This document shows positions 1 to 8,303 of a DNA stretch of 51,353 nt, in pieces. Source of the DNA: Bacteroidaceae bacterium (lineage in GTDB: Bacteria; Bacteroidota; Bacteroidia; Bacteroidales; Bacteroidaceae); NCBI GenBank assembly GCA_017448825.1, contig JAFSKR010000030.1, positions 1-51,353 of the forward strand. Direction: 5' to 3'. Numbering within the stretch: the stretch's first letter is position 1; the number at the start of each line of letters is the position of its first letter. Below the pieces are notes generated by a model. That model was given only the letters and a program-made list of their open reading frames with translations. It ran no database searches and was not told the origin of the DNA. The translations under genes and the position numbers were made by a program.

Positions 1-2
1 CA

Positions 3-605
3 GGGGCGTTTATGAATTGTTCCAAATTGTCAGAGTTGGTGATTGGCGATAACGTTCGCACGATAGGTTATCGTGCCTTTGCCAATTGTGTGGATTTGGA
101 AGAGGTGGTGATACCCGACAAGGTGACCACGTTGGAACGGAAGAATACAGTATACGAGGAAGCTGAAACGTTCAGTGGTTGCACAGGTTTGACCTCTGTA
201 ACCTTGGGCAAGCGAATGACGACGATGGGAACGGGTGTGTTTACAGGTTGTGCCAACATCGCCAATGTGACCATCAAGGACGGTTGTGCATTGGTTGGCG
301 AGCAGTGTTTCAAAGATAGCGAGAAAATACAGGCCATCTATGTTTATTGTACCGATGTGCCTGCTGCAAGCGCCAATTCCTTCAAGAACTACAATGCGAC
401 GCTTTATGTGCCAGCAGAATCGATGAATGAATATAAGGCGCATGAGGTGTGGAGTAAGTTCCTCTCCATAGAAGACGTTTGGGCAACTGGTATCGGCAAC
501 ATTGACGCATCAAAGGAGAAGGAGGGCAAGTTCCTGGAGAAGGGACGAATCGTCATAGTGCGCAATGGCAAGAAGTATGACTTGTCGGGCGCGGCAGTGG
601 AGTAG
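3..605 (+). CDS. BspA-type leucine-rich-repeat surface protein, C-terminal part (5' end outside window)
   Basis: The frame is open from the window edge, so only about the last 200 residues are visible. They contain BspA/LRR_5-type repeats of the form L..V.IGDNVRTIGYRAFANC and L.SVTLG....MGTGVFTGC, with the usual spacing of about 23 residues. A non-repeat cap (about residues 110-155) contains TLYVP and EYKAHEVWSKF. Proteins of this type are secreted or surface-exposed in Bacteroidales and often act in adhesion. The last 40 residues (GKFLEKGRIVIVRNGKKYD then LSGAAVE) form a tail also found on the 1762-residue protein at 18215-23503, so the two may share an export or anchoring signal. A strong hairpin terminator follows the stop. 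The repeat family is clear; the biological role is not. Confidence 0.85.
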   Translation, partial: GAFMNCSKLSELVIGDNVRTIGYRAFANCVDLEEVVIPDKVTTLERKNTVYEEAETFSGCTGLTSVTLGKRMTTMGTGVFTGCANIANVTIKDGCALVGEQCFKDSEKIQAIYVYCTDVPAASANSFKNYNATLYVPAESMNEYKAHEVWSKFLSIEDVWATGIGNIDASKEKEGKFLEKGRIVIVRNGKKYDLSGAAVE

Positions 606-629
606 TTGCCCCGACTGCTTGAAACAAAA

Positions 630-667
630 AAAGGCTGCATGTACGCGTGTGTGTACATGCAGCCTTT
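630..667. terminator. Bidirectional intrinsic terminator between BspA-like gene and coaX
   Basis: A perfect 15-bp stem (AAAGGCTGCATGTAC at 630-644 pairing with 653-667) closes an 8-nt loop. It has an A-run on one side and a T-run on the other, so it can terminate the convergent genes on both strands. Confidence 0.9.
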
Positions 668-699
668 CATATTGGGTGGAACTTTGGTGCAGGGGACAG

Positions 700-1404
700 T
701 CAGAGTGCGGCTAATCCCTTGAACACCAGATAGGGGTCGTGGGTGATGGGACAGGTGATGTCGTCGGAGAAACGGAAGGTGTTGCCACCTGTGAGGAAGA
801 CGTGGAGGTCGGGGTAGTCTTGCAGGAGGTGGCGGATGTAGCCTTCTATCTCGAAACGGGCACCGTTGACTGCTGCTGAGAGCATGGCGGTACGGGTGTC
901 GTTGCCCAGCAGCACTGCTTCTTGCTCGGCTTTGATGGCAGGGAGCAGTGCGGTGTGTTCGTGCATGGCATGAAGCCTCAACTGAACTCCGGGGGAGATG
1001 GCTCCGCCCAAGATGCACCCTTCTCGGGAAATCACATCGTAGGTGATGCAGGTGCCGGCATCTATAATGAGTAAGGTGTGGTCAGCGTCTTGTGAGAGCG
1101 CACCAATGTCGGCTGCCCATCGGTCGGCACCGAGGGCGGGATGAACGTTCGAGATGGGCTTGACGGGGCAGGGCACGGAGGCGTTGAGCCAAAGCACGGG
1201 AAGACGCAATGCTGTCAGGGCTTCGTTCAGGAGGGGGTCGTCACCTGCCACCGTGGAGATGTGCACTACATCAAGACGGAAAGTGGCAGCGAGACGGGCA
1301 AAGGCATCCTTCCACGACTCTGTGAGCCGTTCGAAATGGAGGATGTCGGTATCGGCAACTGCTAACTTGGCAGATGTGTTGCCTATGTCAATCAGAAGTT
1401 TCAT
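700..1404 (-). CDS. coaX: Type III pantothenate kinase
   Basis: CoaX phosphorylates pantothenate, the first step of coenzyme A synthesis, in the cytoplasm. The N-terminus MKLLIDIGNTSAKLAVA is the ASKHA phosphate-1 motif of type III enzymes. Further motifs are GADRWAADIGAL (pantothenate-binding region) and IIDAGTCITYDVI (phosphate-2), then GGAISPG. I chose the ATG at 1404 because it gives the family-typical start; an in-frame ATG at 1428 would add eight unconserved residues. The length of 234 residues is normal to slightly short. It is the last gene of the rpoN-led run, 42 nt after the DUF2207 gene, and faces the terminator at 630-667. Confidence 0.93.
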   Translation of the reverse strand: MKLLIDIGNTSAKLAVADTDILHFERLTESWKDAFARLAATFRLDVVHISTVAGDDPLLNEALTALRLPVLWLNASVPCPVKPISNVHPALGADRWAADIGALSQDADHTLLIIDAGTCITYDVISREGCILGGAISPGVQLRLHAMHEHTALLPAIKAEQEAVLLGNDTRTAMLSAAVNGARFEIEGYIRHLLQDYPDLHVFLTGGNTFRFSDDITCPITHDPYLVFKGLAAL

Positions 1405-1446
1405 GAGTCTCTTTTCTGTCGATTTCATCGGAGGATAGGGGAGGCA

Positions 1447-3405
1447 TCACCAGCTACCGCCGCCACCGCCTCCGCCACCGCCGCCAGAGAAGCCTCCTCC
1501 ACCGCTGGAATAGCCACCAGACGAACTGCTGTTGTGGCTGACGGTGCTGATGGCGCTGATGGTGCTGTTGGTGGATGAAAGCAGGCTGCTGGTCATGTGA
1601 GCGGTCAGTGCATGGCCGACCAAGGGACTGGCCGACTCATACCATTCGGGTTGCTGTACGTCGATTTTCTCGAACAGTTTCGTCCATTTCTTCGTGAGTC
1701 CAAACACCATGGCGTATGGCAGCACTTTGTAGAAGTATTGGGGGTCATCTGCCTGCAATGCCTCCAGACGCGACTGCTCGGCTGTCTTGATGAATTCCTT
1801 GAAGCCCAGCAGACGTCCCATCATCTGTGCACGATACTTGGAGTTGACATTGAAAAATCCAGCCAACTCGCACAGCAGGAAGCAACTGGCAAAAAGGGCA
1901 ATAATCATCCATGTGCTCATAGGAGCGCCGTAGTCGGGTAAGTATTTGCAATAGATGAAGCAGATGCAGGCCATGATGATGGTTTTGATGGCAAGGGCAA
2001 GCCAGTCTTTCCAAGTGCTGCCCAAAATGTCTTTGATGCTCAAAGCCAATCGGAACACCCAACCGATGAAGAAGGGGATGAGCCACAGGCCTATCGCTAA
2101 GATGATGCTATTCTCGTCGAAGGTTCGCGTGACTGTATTGGTGGCAAGTACCATCGTGCTGGAGAGCATCAAGGGAAGGTAGAGCAGCACGCTCCAGTTG
2201 ATGTGAGTCAGGCTTTTCTTGCCTGTGAACTTCTTCTTCAGCAAGTTTTTGATGGATTCCACTTTTTGAGGCTTCTCACCGATGTCTTTCAATTTGACAG
2301 TCTGTTGGCCGGTTGGGAACAGGAGTTCCATCATGCTCTTTTGGTACTTGGGTGCATCTTGGGGCAGGTCTTTTAGTTTGGTGAGCTGCAAGTCACGTTT
2401 GGTGGTAAAGGTCTTCTTCTCTTCCAGTTCCTTGATGCTGATGTAGCCACGTCCAGCCAACCAGGGAATGAGTGAAGCCAAGTCTTCGGCATCCACACTG
2501 CCATCGGTGATGGTGCCGACTTCCGCACTACTGATGTCGTCGGGAGGATAGAACTCTATCACCTTGGTTACGGAAGGACGCTTGATGGTCAGCATCATAG
2601 TGACAATCAGCACTATCAGTAATAGTGTGATGCCTCCAAAGAGGTAATGCCAGAAATAGTTGACGCTAAGTACATCTTCATAATAGTCTGCTGGCAGTTT
2701 GGCATAAAGGGTGATGCCTTGCTTGGGTTGGATGCTTTCTGCCCGACCTGTAATCATATTGCTGTTTGCTTTGATGACCAAATTCTGGACAGTGTTATCC
2801 TTGTTACCATACGCGCCGCTATAGACTTCCAACCGTTTCAGGATGTCTGCTGGCAAGGGCTTCTCAAATTTTAACTTGAAGCTGAAATGCTCAGTAGGTT
2901 CGTTGAAATCGGTGCCTAAGACGGTGTGGAAGAGGTAGTCAAACTCGGGACGACGGTCATCGCGATAGATGTATTTATAGTGCAGCACATACCGTTGTGC
3001 ACCTGTTACCTGTTTGTAGGCACTTCCGATGCGAATGACGTAAAAATCATCATCATCTTCATCAACGACGAATTCCCAGTTGTCCACATAGATACTGTCC
3101 ACCTTGCTCACATAGTTGAACTTTTGCCAGTTCTGTACGATTTGCCCTTCTATCACATGCTGCTTCTGCCCCTCGTCTTTTGATACATCGTGCTGCAAAG
3201 AGAACGTTGTGGGGATGTAGCGATAGATGCCGTGGCGAGGTTCGGTGAAGAAGACATCCATCGTTTCTGTGATATCCCACACATTGTTCTTGTGTACCAC
3301 TGCATCAACATGGTAGTTGGTGTAATAGTAGCCACCCAAGTCAGCTTTCGCCGTCATGCCGAAAGTGGAGAGGAGGGTCAAAAGTATAAATCGGATAGTT
3401 CTCAT
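1447..3405 (-). CDS. DUF2207-family membrane protein with glycine-rich tail
   Basis: This is a 652-residue envelope protein with a signal peptide (MRTIRFILLTLLSTFGMTAKA). An extracytoplasmic beta-rich DUF2207 domain (about residues 22-245) contains RHGIYRYIP and YVLHYKYIY. A membrane helix follows at about 250-275, then a cytoplasmic stretch, then a second group of hydrophobic helices at about 400-515. The last 25 residues are almost all Gly and Ser and end in W, a usual feature of this family. The function of DUF2207 proteins is unknown. It starts 4 nt after lemA; LemA and DUF2207/TPM-type membrane proteins are often paired in bacteria, suggesting they work together at the membrane, but this is inference. 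Confidence 0.88.
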   Translation of the reverse strand: MRTIRFILLTLLSTFGMTAKADLGGYYYTNYHVDAVVHKNNVWDITETMDVFFTEPRHGIYRYIPTTFSLQHDVSKDEGQKQHVIEGQIVQNWQKFNYVSKVDSIYVDNWEFVVDEDDDDFYVIRIGSAYKQVTGAQRYVLHYKYIYRDDRRPEFDYLFHTVLGTDFNEPTEHFSFKLKFEKPLPADILKRLEVYSGAYGNKDNTVQNLVIKANSNMITGRAESIQPKQGITLYAKLPADYYEDVLSVNYFWHYLFGGITLLLIVLIVTMMLTIKRPSVTKVIEFYPPDDISSAEVGTITDGSVDAEDLASLIPWLAGRGYISIKELEEKKTFTTKRDLQLTKLKDLPQDAPKYQKSMMELLFPTGQQTVKLKDIGEKPQKVESIKNLLKKKFTGKKSLTHINWSVLLYLPLMLSSTMVLATNTVTRTFDENSIILAIGLWLIPFFIGWVFRLALSIKDILGSTWKDWLALAIKTIIMACICFIYCKYLPDYGAPMSTWMIIALFASCFLLCELAGFFNVNSKYRAQMMGRLLGFKEFIKTAEQSRLEALQADDPQYFYKVLPYAMVFGLTKKWTKLFEKIDVQQPEWYESASPLVGHALTAHMTSSLLSSTNSTISAISTVSHNSSSSGGYSSGGGGFSGGGGGGGGGGSW

Positions 3406-3409
3406 TATT

Positions 3410-3964
3410 TTATGATAGTTTTACGTTTACCACATTTCTTTCCTTCGTGTTTTCTACCTCATACATTGGTAAGGTGCTGAAACCAAATATGCTGGCAATG
3501 AGGTTGAAGGGGAACATTTGGCATTGGTTATTGTATGCTCGTACACTACCATTGTAGTAGCGGCGAGAGAAGGCGATTTCTTCCTCCATCCTGGAGAGTT
3601 TTCCCTGTAAGTCCAGAAAATTGGTGTTGGCCTTCAGCTCAGGATAGCTCTCCACCACTACAAAGATGGACTTGAGGGCATCACTAATCTTCATCTCTCC
3701 ATGGATAGCGTCTGCCAGATTTCCTTGCTTGGCCTCACTGCGCATCTTGGTGACGTTCTGAAGCGTGTCAGTTTCATGTTTCGCATAGCCCTTCACTACT
3801 TCGACCAAACTTGGGATGAGGTCGTAACGCTTTTTCAGATAGACATCCATCGTAGAAAAAGCTTCTTTCACCTTGTTGCGTAGTTGTATGAGTTTGTTGT
3901 ATGTCAGTGCCACAAACAGGAGGACAATGGCTATCACGATGCCCGCAATTATATACATATTCAT
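3410..3964 (-). CDS. lemA: LemA family protein
   Basis: A 184-residue protein with a single N-terminal membrane anchor (about residues 3-22) followed by a LemA helical bundle. Characteristic stretches are YNKLIQLRNKVKEAFSTMDV, LKKRYDLIPSLVEVVKGYAKHE, and near the end YNNQCQMFPFNLIASIFGF. LemA proteins are anchored in the inner membrane; their biochemical role is not settled. It lies 4 nt after ispG and 4 nt before the DUF2207 gene, so translation is probably coupled to both. The start could also be the second Met two codons later, which would not change the topology. Confidence 0.93.
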   Translation of the reverse strand: MNMYIIAGIVIAIVLLFVALTYNKLIQLRNKVKEAFSTMDVYLKKRYDLIPSLVEVVKGYAKHETDTLQNVTKMRSEAKQGNLADAIHGEMKISDALKSIFVVVESYPELKANTNFLDLQGKLSRMEEEIAFSRRYYNGSVRAYNNQCQMFPFNLIASIFGFSTLPMYEVENTKERNVVNVKLS

Positions 3965-3968
3965 ATTT

Positions 3969-5387
3969 TTAATAGATCTTAGTATTCAAATCTTCTTCGA
4001 TAAATTGAATCAGGCGTTCCACTGCATTGGCTTCGGGGATGTTCTTCTCGATACATATTTTCTGTTTGTAGAGCGACACCTTGCCTACACCTGCACCAAC
4101 ATAGCCATAATCGGCATCAGCCATTTCACCAGGGCCGTTCACGATACAGCCCATAATGCCAATTTTGAGCGTGGCAAAGCGTTTGTCTGTCATGGCACGT
4201 TGGCTTACGGCAGCACGTATCTTGGCGATGGTCTCTTCGAGGTTGTAGAGCGTGCGCCCACATCCTGGGCAGCTGATATATTCAGTCTTCGTAAACTTGA
4301 TGCGAGCAGCTTGCAGGATGCCATCTGCCAGTTCTGTCAGTTTCTCCTTGGTGAAACCGTCGTTTTTGATGATGAGTTGATGGGCTAACTGGTCTATGAA
4401 CAAGGCTCCTACCGTCATGGAGGCTTTCAGTTGCAAATCTTCCCATTGGGTTTCGTGGAACTCGACAGTCACTGTGTCATCGACGATGGAAGCTTTCGCT
4501 TGTTCTCTTAATGAGGCACATTCCTCGATGGAATCGACCAATTTCTTGGCAACAGGAATTTCTTTTTCGGGGGCTTCGGAGAGAGAAACACGAATCGTGT
4601 CACCGATGCCTTCGCAAAGGAGAGCACCGATCCCGACTGCACTTTTGATACGTCCGTCTTCACCTTCACCCGCTTCAGTCACTCCCAAATGCAACGGAAA
4701 GGTCATTCTTTCTGCTTCCATCTGCTTGACCAACAGACGAACGGTTCTCACCATAACGACCGTGTTGCTGGCCTTGATGGATATGACGACATCTGTAAAG
4801 TGCTCACGTACACAGATGCGCAAGAACTCCATGCACGATTCGACCATGCCTTCTGGTGTGTCACCATAACGGGACATGATGCGGTCACTCAACGAACCAT
4901 GATTCACACCGATGCGGATGGCTGTATGGTGTTCTTTGCAGATGTTCAAGAAAGGCACCAGACGCTTGTCGATTTTCTCGATTTCATCGGCATATTCCTT
5001 GTCTGTATATTCCAATTTCTTGAATGTTCTGGCAGGGTCAACATAGTTACCAGGATTGATGCGCACTTTCTCACAGATGGTGGCAGCAGTATCGGCAACG
5101 GCAGCGTTGAAATGGACATCGGCAACGAGAGGCACTGTATAGCCGTCGGCCCGTAAAGCGTTGCTGATGTGCTGCATATTGAGGGCTTCACGTTGCCCCT
5201 GTGTGGTGAAACGCACGATTTCACCACCTGCATCGACGATTCTCTTGGCTTGGGCGACGGAAGCCTCCGTGTCCATCGTCGAGGTGTTTGCCATCGACTG
5301 AATGCGGATGGGGTTGTCTGCACCCAACCGTAAGCAGCCCACGTTCACTTCCGTGGTTCTTCTCCTTTGATAACCCATATGATTCAA
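3969..5387 (-). CDS. ispG: 4-hydroxy-3-methylbut-2-enyl diphosphate synthase (IspG/GcpE)
   Basis: IspG is the [4Fe-4S] enzyme that converts MEcPP to HMBPP in the MEP isoprenoid pathway. The N-terminal TIM barrel carries VNVGCLRLG, PIRIQSMANTSTMDTEA and RIGVNHGSLSDR. The C-terminal iron-sulfur domain has CPGCGRT (about residue 375) and IGIMGCIVNGPGEMADADYG with the cluster cysteines. About 108 residues separate SLSEAPEKE from the first CPGC, against roughly 35 in E. coli-type enzymes. This is therefore an insert-bearing form, but at 472 residues it is shorter than the 600-residue-plus three-domain enzymes I would expect in Bacteroidales. It sits 13 nt after purE and 4 nt before lemA. Confidence 0.96.
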   Translation of the reverse strand: MNHMGYQRRRTTEVNVGCLRLGADNPIRIQSMANTSTMDTEASVAQAKRIVDAGGEIVRFTTQGQREALNMQHISNALRADGYTVPLVADVHFNAAVADTAATICEKVRINPGNYVDPARTFKKLEYTDKEYADEIEKIDKRLVPFLNICKEHHTAIRIGVNHGSLSDRIMSRYGDTPEGMVESCMEFLRICVREHFTDVVISIKASNTVVMVRTVRLLVKQMEAERMTFPLHLGVTEAGEGEDGRIKSAVGIGALLCEGIGDTIRVSLSEAPEKEIPVAKKLVDSIEECASLREQAKASIVDDTVTVEFHETQWEDLQLKASMTVGALFIDQLAHQLIIKNDGFTKEKLTELADGILQAARIKFTKTEYISCPGCGRTLYNLEETIAKIRAAVSQRAMTDKRFATLKIGIMGCIVNGPGEMADADYGYVGAGVGKVSLYKQKICIEKNIPEANAVERLIQFIEEDLNTKIY

Positions 5388-5400
5388 TGGCTTGGTTGCG

Positions 5401-5910
5401 TCAGTTGCACTTATATGTATATTTCACTTCTTTCAACTCGGCGTTCGCCTTTTCTATTTTCTGGCGGAGGTCGTTTTTGTATGCTGCGAATTTCTTTGCC
5501 AACGCCTCGTCAGAAAGAGCGAGCATCTGTATGGCCAGAATGGCGGCATTGAGGGCGCCATTGATGGCGACGGTGGCAACAGGAATGCCAGGAGGCATCT
5601 GTACCATCGAATAAACGGCATCCATTCCATCCAGCACACTTCCCTTCACGGGTACACCTATTACGGGGAGAATCGTGTTGGCGGCGATGACACCAGGCAA
5701 CGCGGCAGCCATACCTGCACCAGCGATGATGACCTTGATGCCACGTCCTTTGGCTTCTTTGGCAAACTCTTCCACTGCATCGGGGGTGCGATGGGCGGAA
5801 AGTGCGTTCATCTCGAAGAAAACGCCCATTTCATCGAGAAACTTGGCAGCCTTTTCCATGATAGGGAGGTCGGACGTGCTGCCCATGATAATTGAAATGA
5901 CTGGTTTCAT
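5401..5910 (-). CDS. purE: N5-carboxyaminoimidazole ribonucleotide mutase
   Basis: PurE moves the carboxyl group of N5-CAIR to give CAIR in purine synthesis. All family motifs are visible in 169 residues: MGSTSDLPIMEKA, the catalytic SAHRTPD, AGAGMAAALPGV, and GVPVKGSVLDGMDAVYSMVQMPPGIPVATVAI (given in parts: GVPVKGSVLDGMDA, then MPPGIPVATVAING). The length is typical of class I PurE. No purK lies beside it; it sits in the rpoN-led run between the PAP2-like gene (48 nt upstream) and ispG (13 nt downstream). Confidence 0.97.
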   Translation of the reverse strand: MKPVISIIMGSTSDLPIMEKAAKFLDEMGVFFEMNALSAHRTPDAVEEFAKEAKGRGIKVIIAGAGMAAALPGVIAANTILPVIGVPVKGSVLDGMDAVYSMVQMPPGIPVATVAINGALNAAILAIQMLALSDEALAKKFAAYKNDLRQKIEKANAELKEVKYTYKCN

Positions 5911-5958
5911 ATATGCGTTGTTTTTAGTTTAACTTCTTTTAGTAGTATCTTCCCCTTT

Positions 5959-6612
5959 CTACATCCAATTGATGAGTATAAACGTCATGGCGCAGGCATA
6001 TCCGATGCCAAAACCCACCAGCACTTGGGCCAGGCTGTGTTGACGAAGGATGATACGGCTGGTGCCTAGGACGCCAGAAAGCAGGAGCAAGCCGCAGAAC
6101 GGCCATACAGGATTGTAGAAAAAAAGAATGCTGAAAGCATTGAGTGCGCCCACCAAGCCTCCCATGCCGACCATGTGTGTACTGACTTTCCACCAAGCAT
6201 TGATGGTGATGCAGATGATTTGGGAGATAAGGCCTGCCATGACGATACCACGGAAAAACATGGCTGCATTGAGTTTTGTCATGATGACGAGGCATGTTGC
6301 ATAACTGAGTAGGGCGACGATGTAGGGCATATGCCGATGTTCTCGATGACTCAGTTCCAAGTGTGTCCATCGCTTGAAAAGTCGGAACAGGCCTATGCCA
6401 ACTGTTGGGACAAATGCCGTGAAGAAATACACCAAGCAGATGATGAACAGTTTGTAGCCCCAAGGCAACATCCGCAGATAACTGAACAGGAACAGCCCAA
6501 AGAACACCCACAATGGGGCGTACAATGGCATGAACAGTGTGGAAAGCACTTTCGCGGTCTGTATCAATCGTTTTTCGTTCATATCTGCATGGAAATGGAC
6601 AAAACTTTTCAT
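5959..6612 (-). CDS. PAP2-superfamily-like integral membrane protein
   Basis: A 217-residue polytopic protein with about six hydrophobic segments (for example VLSTLFMPLYAPLWVFFGLF and YKLFIICLVYFFTAFVP). The C-terminal half keeps a PAP2-like layout: WWKVSTHMVG resembles motif C2 (normally PSGH), and SRIILRQHSLAQVLVGFGIG resembles motif C3 (SR..L..H...DV..G) with Gln where Asp is usual. The normal first motif KxxxxxxRP is not clear. It may be a lipid phosphatase relative, or a PAP2-fold protein that has lost or changed activity. The start ATG overlaps the rpoN stop as ATGA, so translation is probably coupled. A hypothetical-protein label would be equally cautious. Confidence 0.7.
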   Translation of the reverse strand: MKSFVHFHADMNEKRLIQTAKVLSTLFMPLYAPLWVFFGLFLFSYLRMLPWGYKLFIICLVYFFTAFVPTVGIGLFRLFKRWTHLELSHREHRHMPYIVALLSYATCLVIMTKLNAAMFFRGIVMAGLISQIICITINAWWKVSTHMVGMGGLVGALNAFSILFFYNPVWPFCGLLLLSGVLGTSRIILRQHSLAQVLVGFGIGYACAMTFILINWM

Positions 6613-8129
6613 CCTCGGCGGTTTCCGACGGCTGGAATGCCCATCTCTGTACGGTATTTAGCAATGGTGCGTCGAGCCAGAGTCATCCCCTTTTCCTTCA
6701 TCAGTTCCACAATTTTATCGTCTGGATATGGATTCTGTTTGTCTTCTCCATCAATGATGGATTGCAACATCTCCTTCACCCGACGACCATCAATCTCCTC
6801 ACCTGCGGCATTCTTTCGGGTTAGTTTGAAAAACTCAGACAAGGGGTAGATGTGTCCATCCACCAGCGCACATTTGGAATTGCACACGCGTGATATGGTG
6901 GATACATCATAATTAGCCCGTTTTGCCACGTCTTCCATAATTAACCGTACCTTGTCATCCTCATCTTTTGTCAGGAAAAACGTGCGTTGAAGGGCAATGA
7001 TGGCTTTCATCGTCTCATAAAGGGTGCGGCGACGTTGCTTGACAGACTCGATAAACATTTGTGCCGCCTCCACTTTTTGGCGTGTATAAAGCAATCCTTC
7101 TTTTTCGCTTCGAGTCATCTTGTCGGGATGTGCTTGCAAGGCTTTCAGCTGACGAAGATAATCTCGACTGACGTGCAAACGAGGTATTTCCCCATTGTTT
7201 AACCGCATCTGGATGTCTCCATCAGGGTCTGTTTCCACGATGAAATCGGGAATTTGTGTTTGTACACGGTCTGTGGTCGATTCGCTTAACGCAAAGCCAG
7301 GATTGACATTCAACTTTTTGAAATCTTCAAACAAGGCATCCACTTGAATGGAAGAAATTCCCAACTTGTTTTTCAGTCTTTCCTTGTTTTTGTTGATGAA
7401 AAGGTCATAATGGTCGGCAATGATTTTCCGTTCCAACAACAAGACCTTCTCCTTCACTTCCGAGATAGGTTTCTCTTTGTTGTGCAGTTGGCGGTCAATC
7501 TGTAAGAGCAAACATTCTTGTGTGGAACGTGCTCCAATGCCTGGAGGGTCAAAACTTTGCAGGATTCGTAAGACTTTTTCCACGTCACGTTCCGTTACAT
7601 ACAGGTATTCTTTGAAGGCCAATTCGTCGGTGATGGAAGATAAGGGACGGTCGATGAAGCCTCGATTGTCAAGTGAACCTATCAAATACTTTAAGATTTT
7701 CTTGTCATCTGTGCTCAAATGGTAACTCATCATCTGCGACTCCAAATACTCGATGAACGAGTCGCTATCGCCAATCGGCATCTCATTGTGTTCGTCTGCT
7801 CCATTCCCTGACGCATAGACAGGCAGGTCATCATCACTATACATGGAGAGGTTGGTGGTCATGTCTCCTTCTGCATCGCTATAAGGGTCAACTCCCGTGT
7901 CATTAGGGTCGATTTCATCGGAGAACTTGGCATCATTTTCTGTCTCTTCATCGAAATTGTCACTGCCCCCCTCCTCCAACGCAGGATTGTCCATCACTTC
8001 CTTCTTCACCTGCTGCTCAAACTCGGCAACAGGCATCTCCAGCAATCTGACAAACTGGAGTTGTTGCTGAGAAAGACGAAGTTGTTGCTCCATCTTTTGA
8101 GTTTGGGTTTGAGTCAATGACTGTGCCAT
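6609..8129 (-). CDS. rpoN: RNA polymerase sigma-54 factor
   Basis: Sigma-54 directs RNA polymerase to -24/-12 promoters and needs an AAA+ activator. Region I is the Gln/Leu-rich N-terminus (QKMEQQLRLSQQQLQFVRLL). An acidic linker (about residues 48-110) is followed by the core-binding and DNA-binding regions, and the RpoN box is present as LARRTIAKYR close to the C-terminus. The length of 506 residues is normal. It heads a tight seven-gene minus-strand run (rpoN, PAP2-like, purE, ispG, lemA, DUF2207, coaX), with its own Bacteroidota-type promoter at 8148-8179. No sigma-54 activator gene is visible in this window. Confidence 0.97.
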   Translation of the reverse strand: MAQSLTQTQTQKMEQQLRLSQQQLQFVRLLEMPVAEFEQQVKKEVMDNPALEEGGSDNFDEETENDAKFSDEIDPNDTGVDPYSDAEGDMTTNLSMYSDDDLPVYASGNGADEHNEMPIGDSDSFIEYLESQMMSYHLSTDDKKILKYLIGSLDNRGFIDRPLSSITDELAFKEYLYVTERDVEKVLRILQSFDPPGIGARSTQECLLLQIDRQLHNKEKPISEVKEKVLLLERKIIADHYDLFINKNKERLKNKLGISSIQVDALFEDFKKLNVNPGFALSESTTDRVQTQIPDFIVETDPDGDIQMRLNNGEIPRLHVSRDYLRQLKALQAHPDKMTRSEKEGLLYTRQKVEAAQMFIESVKQRRRTLYETMKAIIALQRTFFLTKDEDDKVRLIMEDVAKRANYDVSTISRVCNSKCALVDGHIYPLSEFFKLTRKNAAGEEIDGRRVKEMLQSIIDGEDKQNPYPDDKIVELMKEKGMTLARRTIAKYRTEMGIPAVGNRRG

Positions 8130-8147
8130 ACCTAATCAATTTGGCTA

Positions 8148-8179
8148 CAAAGATAGCACAAAAAGTGAGCAGTACAAAA
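8148..8179 (-). promoter_or_regulatory. Promoter of the rpoN run
   Basis: On the minus strand TTTTG (8179-8175) is followed after exactly 19 nt by TATCTTTG (8155-8148), matching the Bacteroidota -33/-7 pattern. It ends about 18 nt before the rpoN ATG, so the leader is very short. Confidence 0.8.
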
Positions 8180-8275
8180 TAAAACTACTCATTTTTTGTG
8201 GTTTAATGACGCCCATATTATTTAAAGATATATAAAAACAAAGGCGAAACTACAATGGGAATGAAAAAAAGTTGT

Positions 8276-8283
8276 TATATTTG
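8276..8283 (+). promoter_or_regulatory. -7 element of the dnaE promoter
   Basis: TATATTTG (then C) matches the Bacteroidota -7 consensus TAnnTTTG and lies about 20 nt before the dnaE ATG. No clear -33 TTTG is seen at the right distance. Confidence 0.6.
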
Positions 8284-8303
8284 CAAAGTAAAAGTCAAAC
8301 AGT

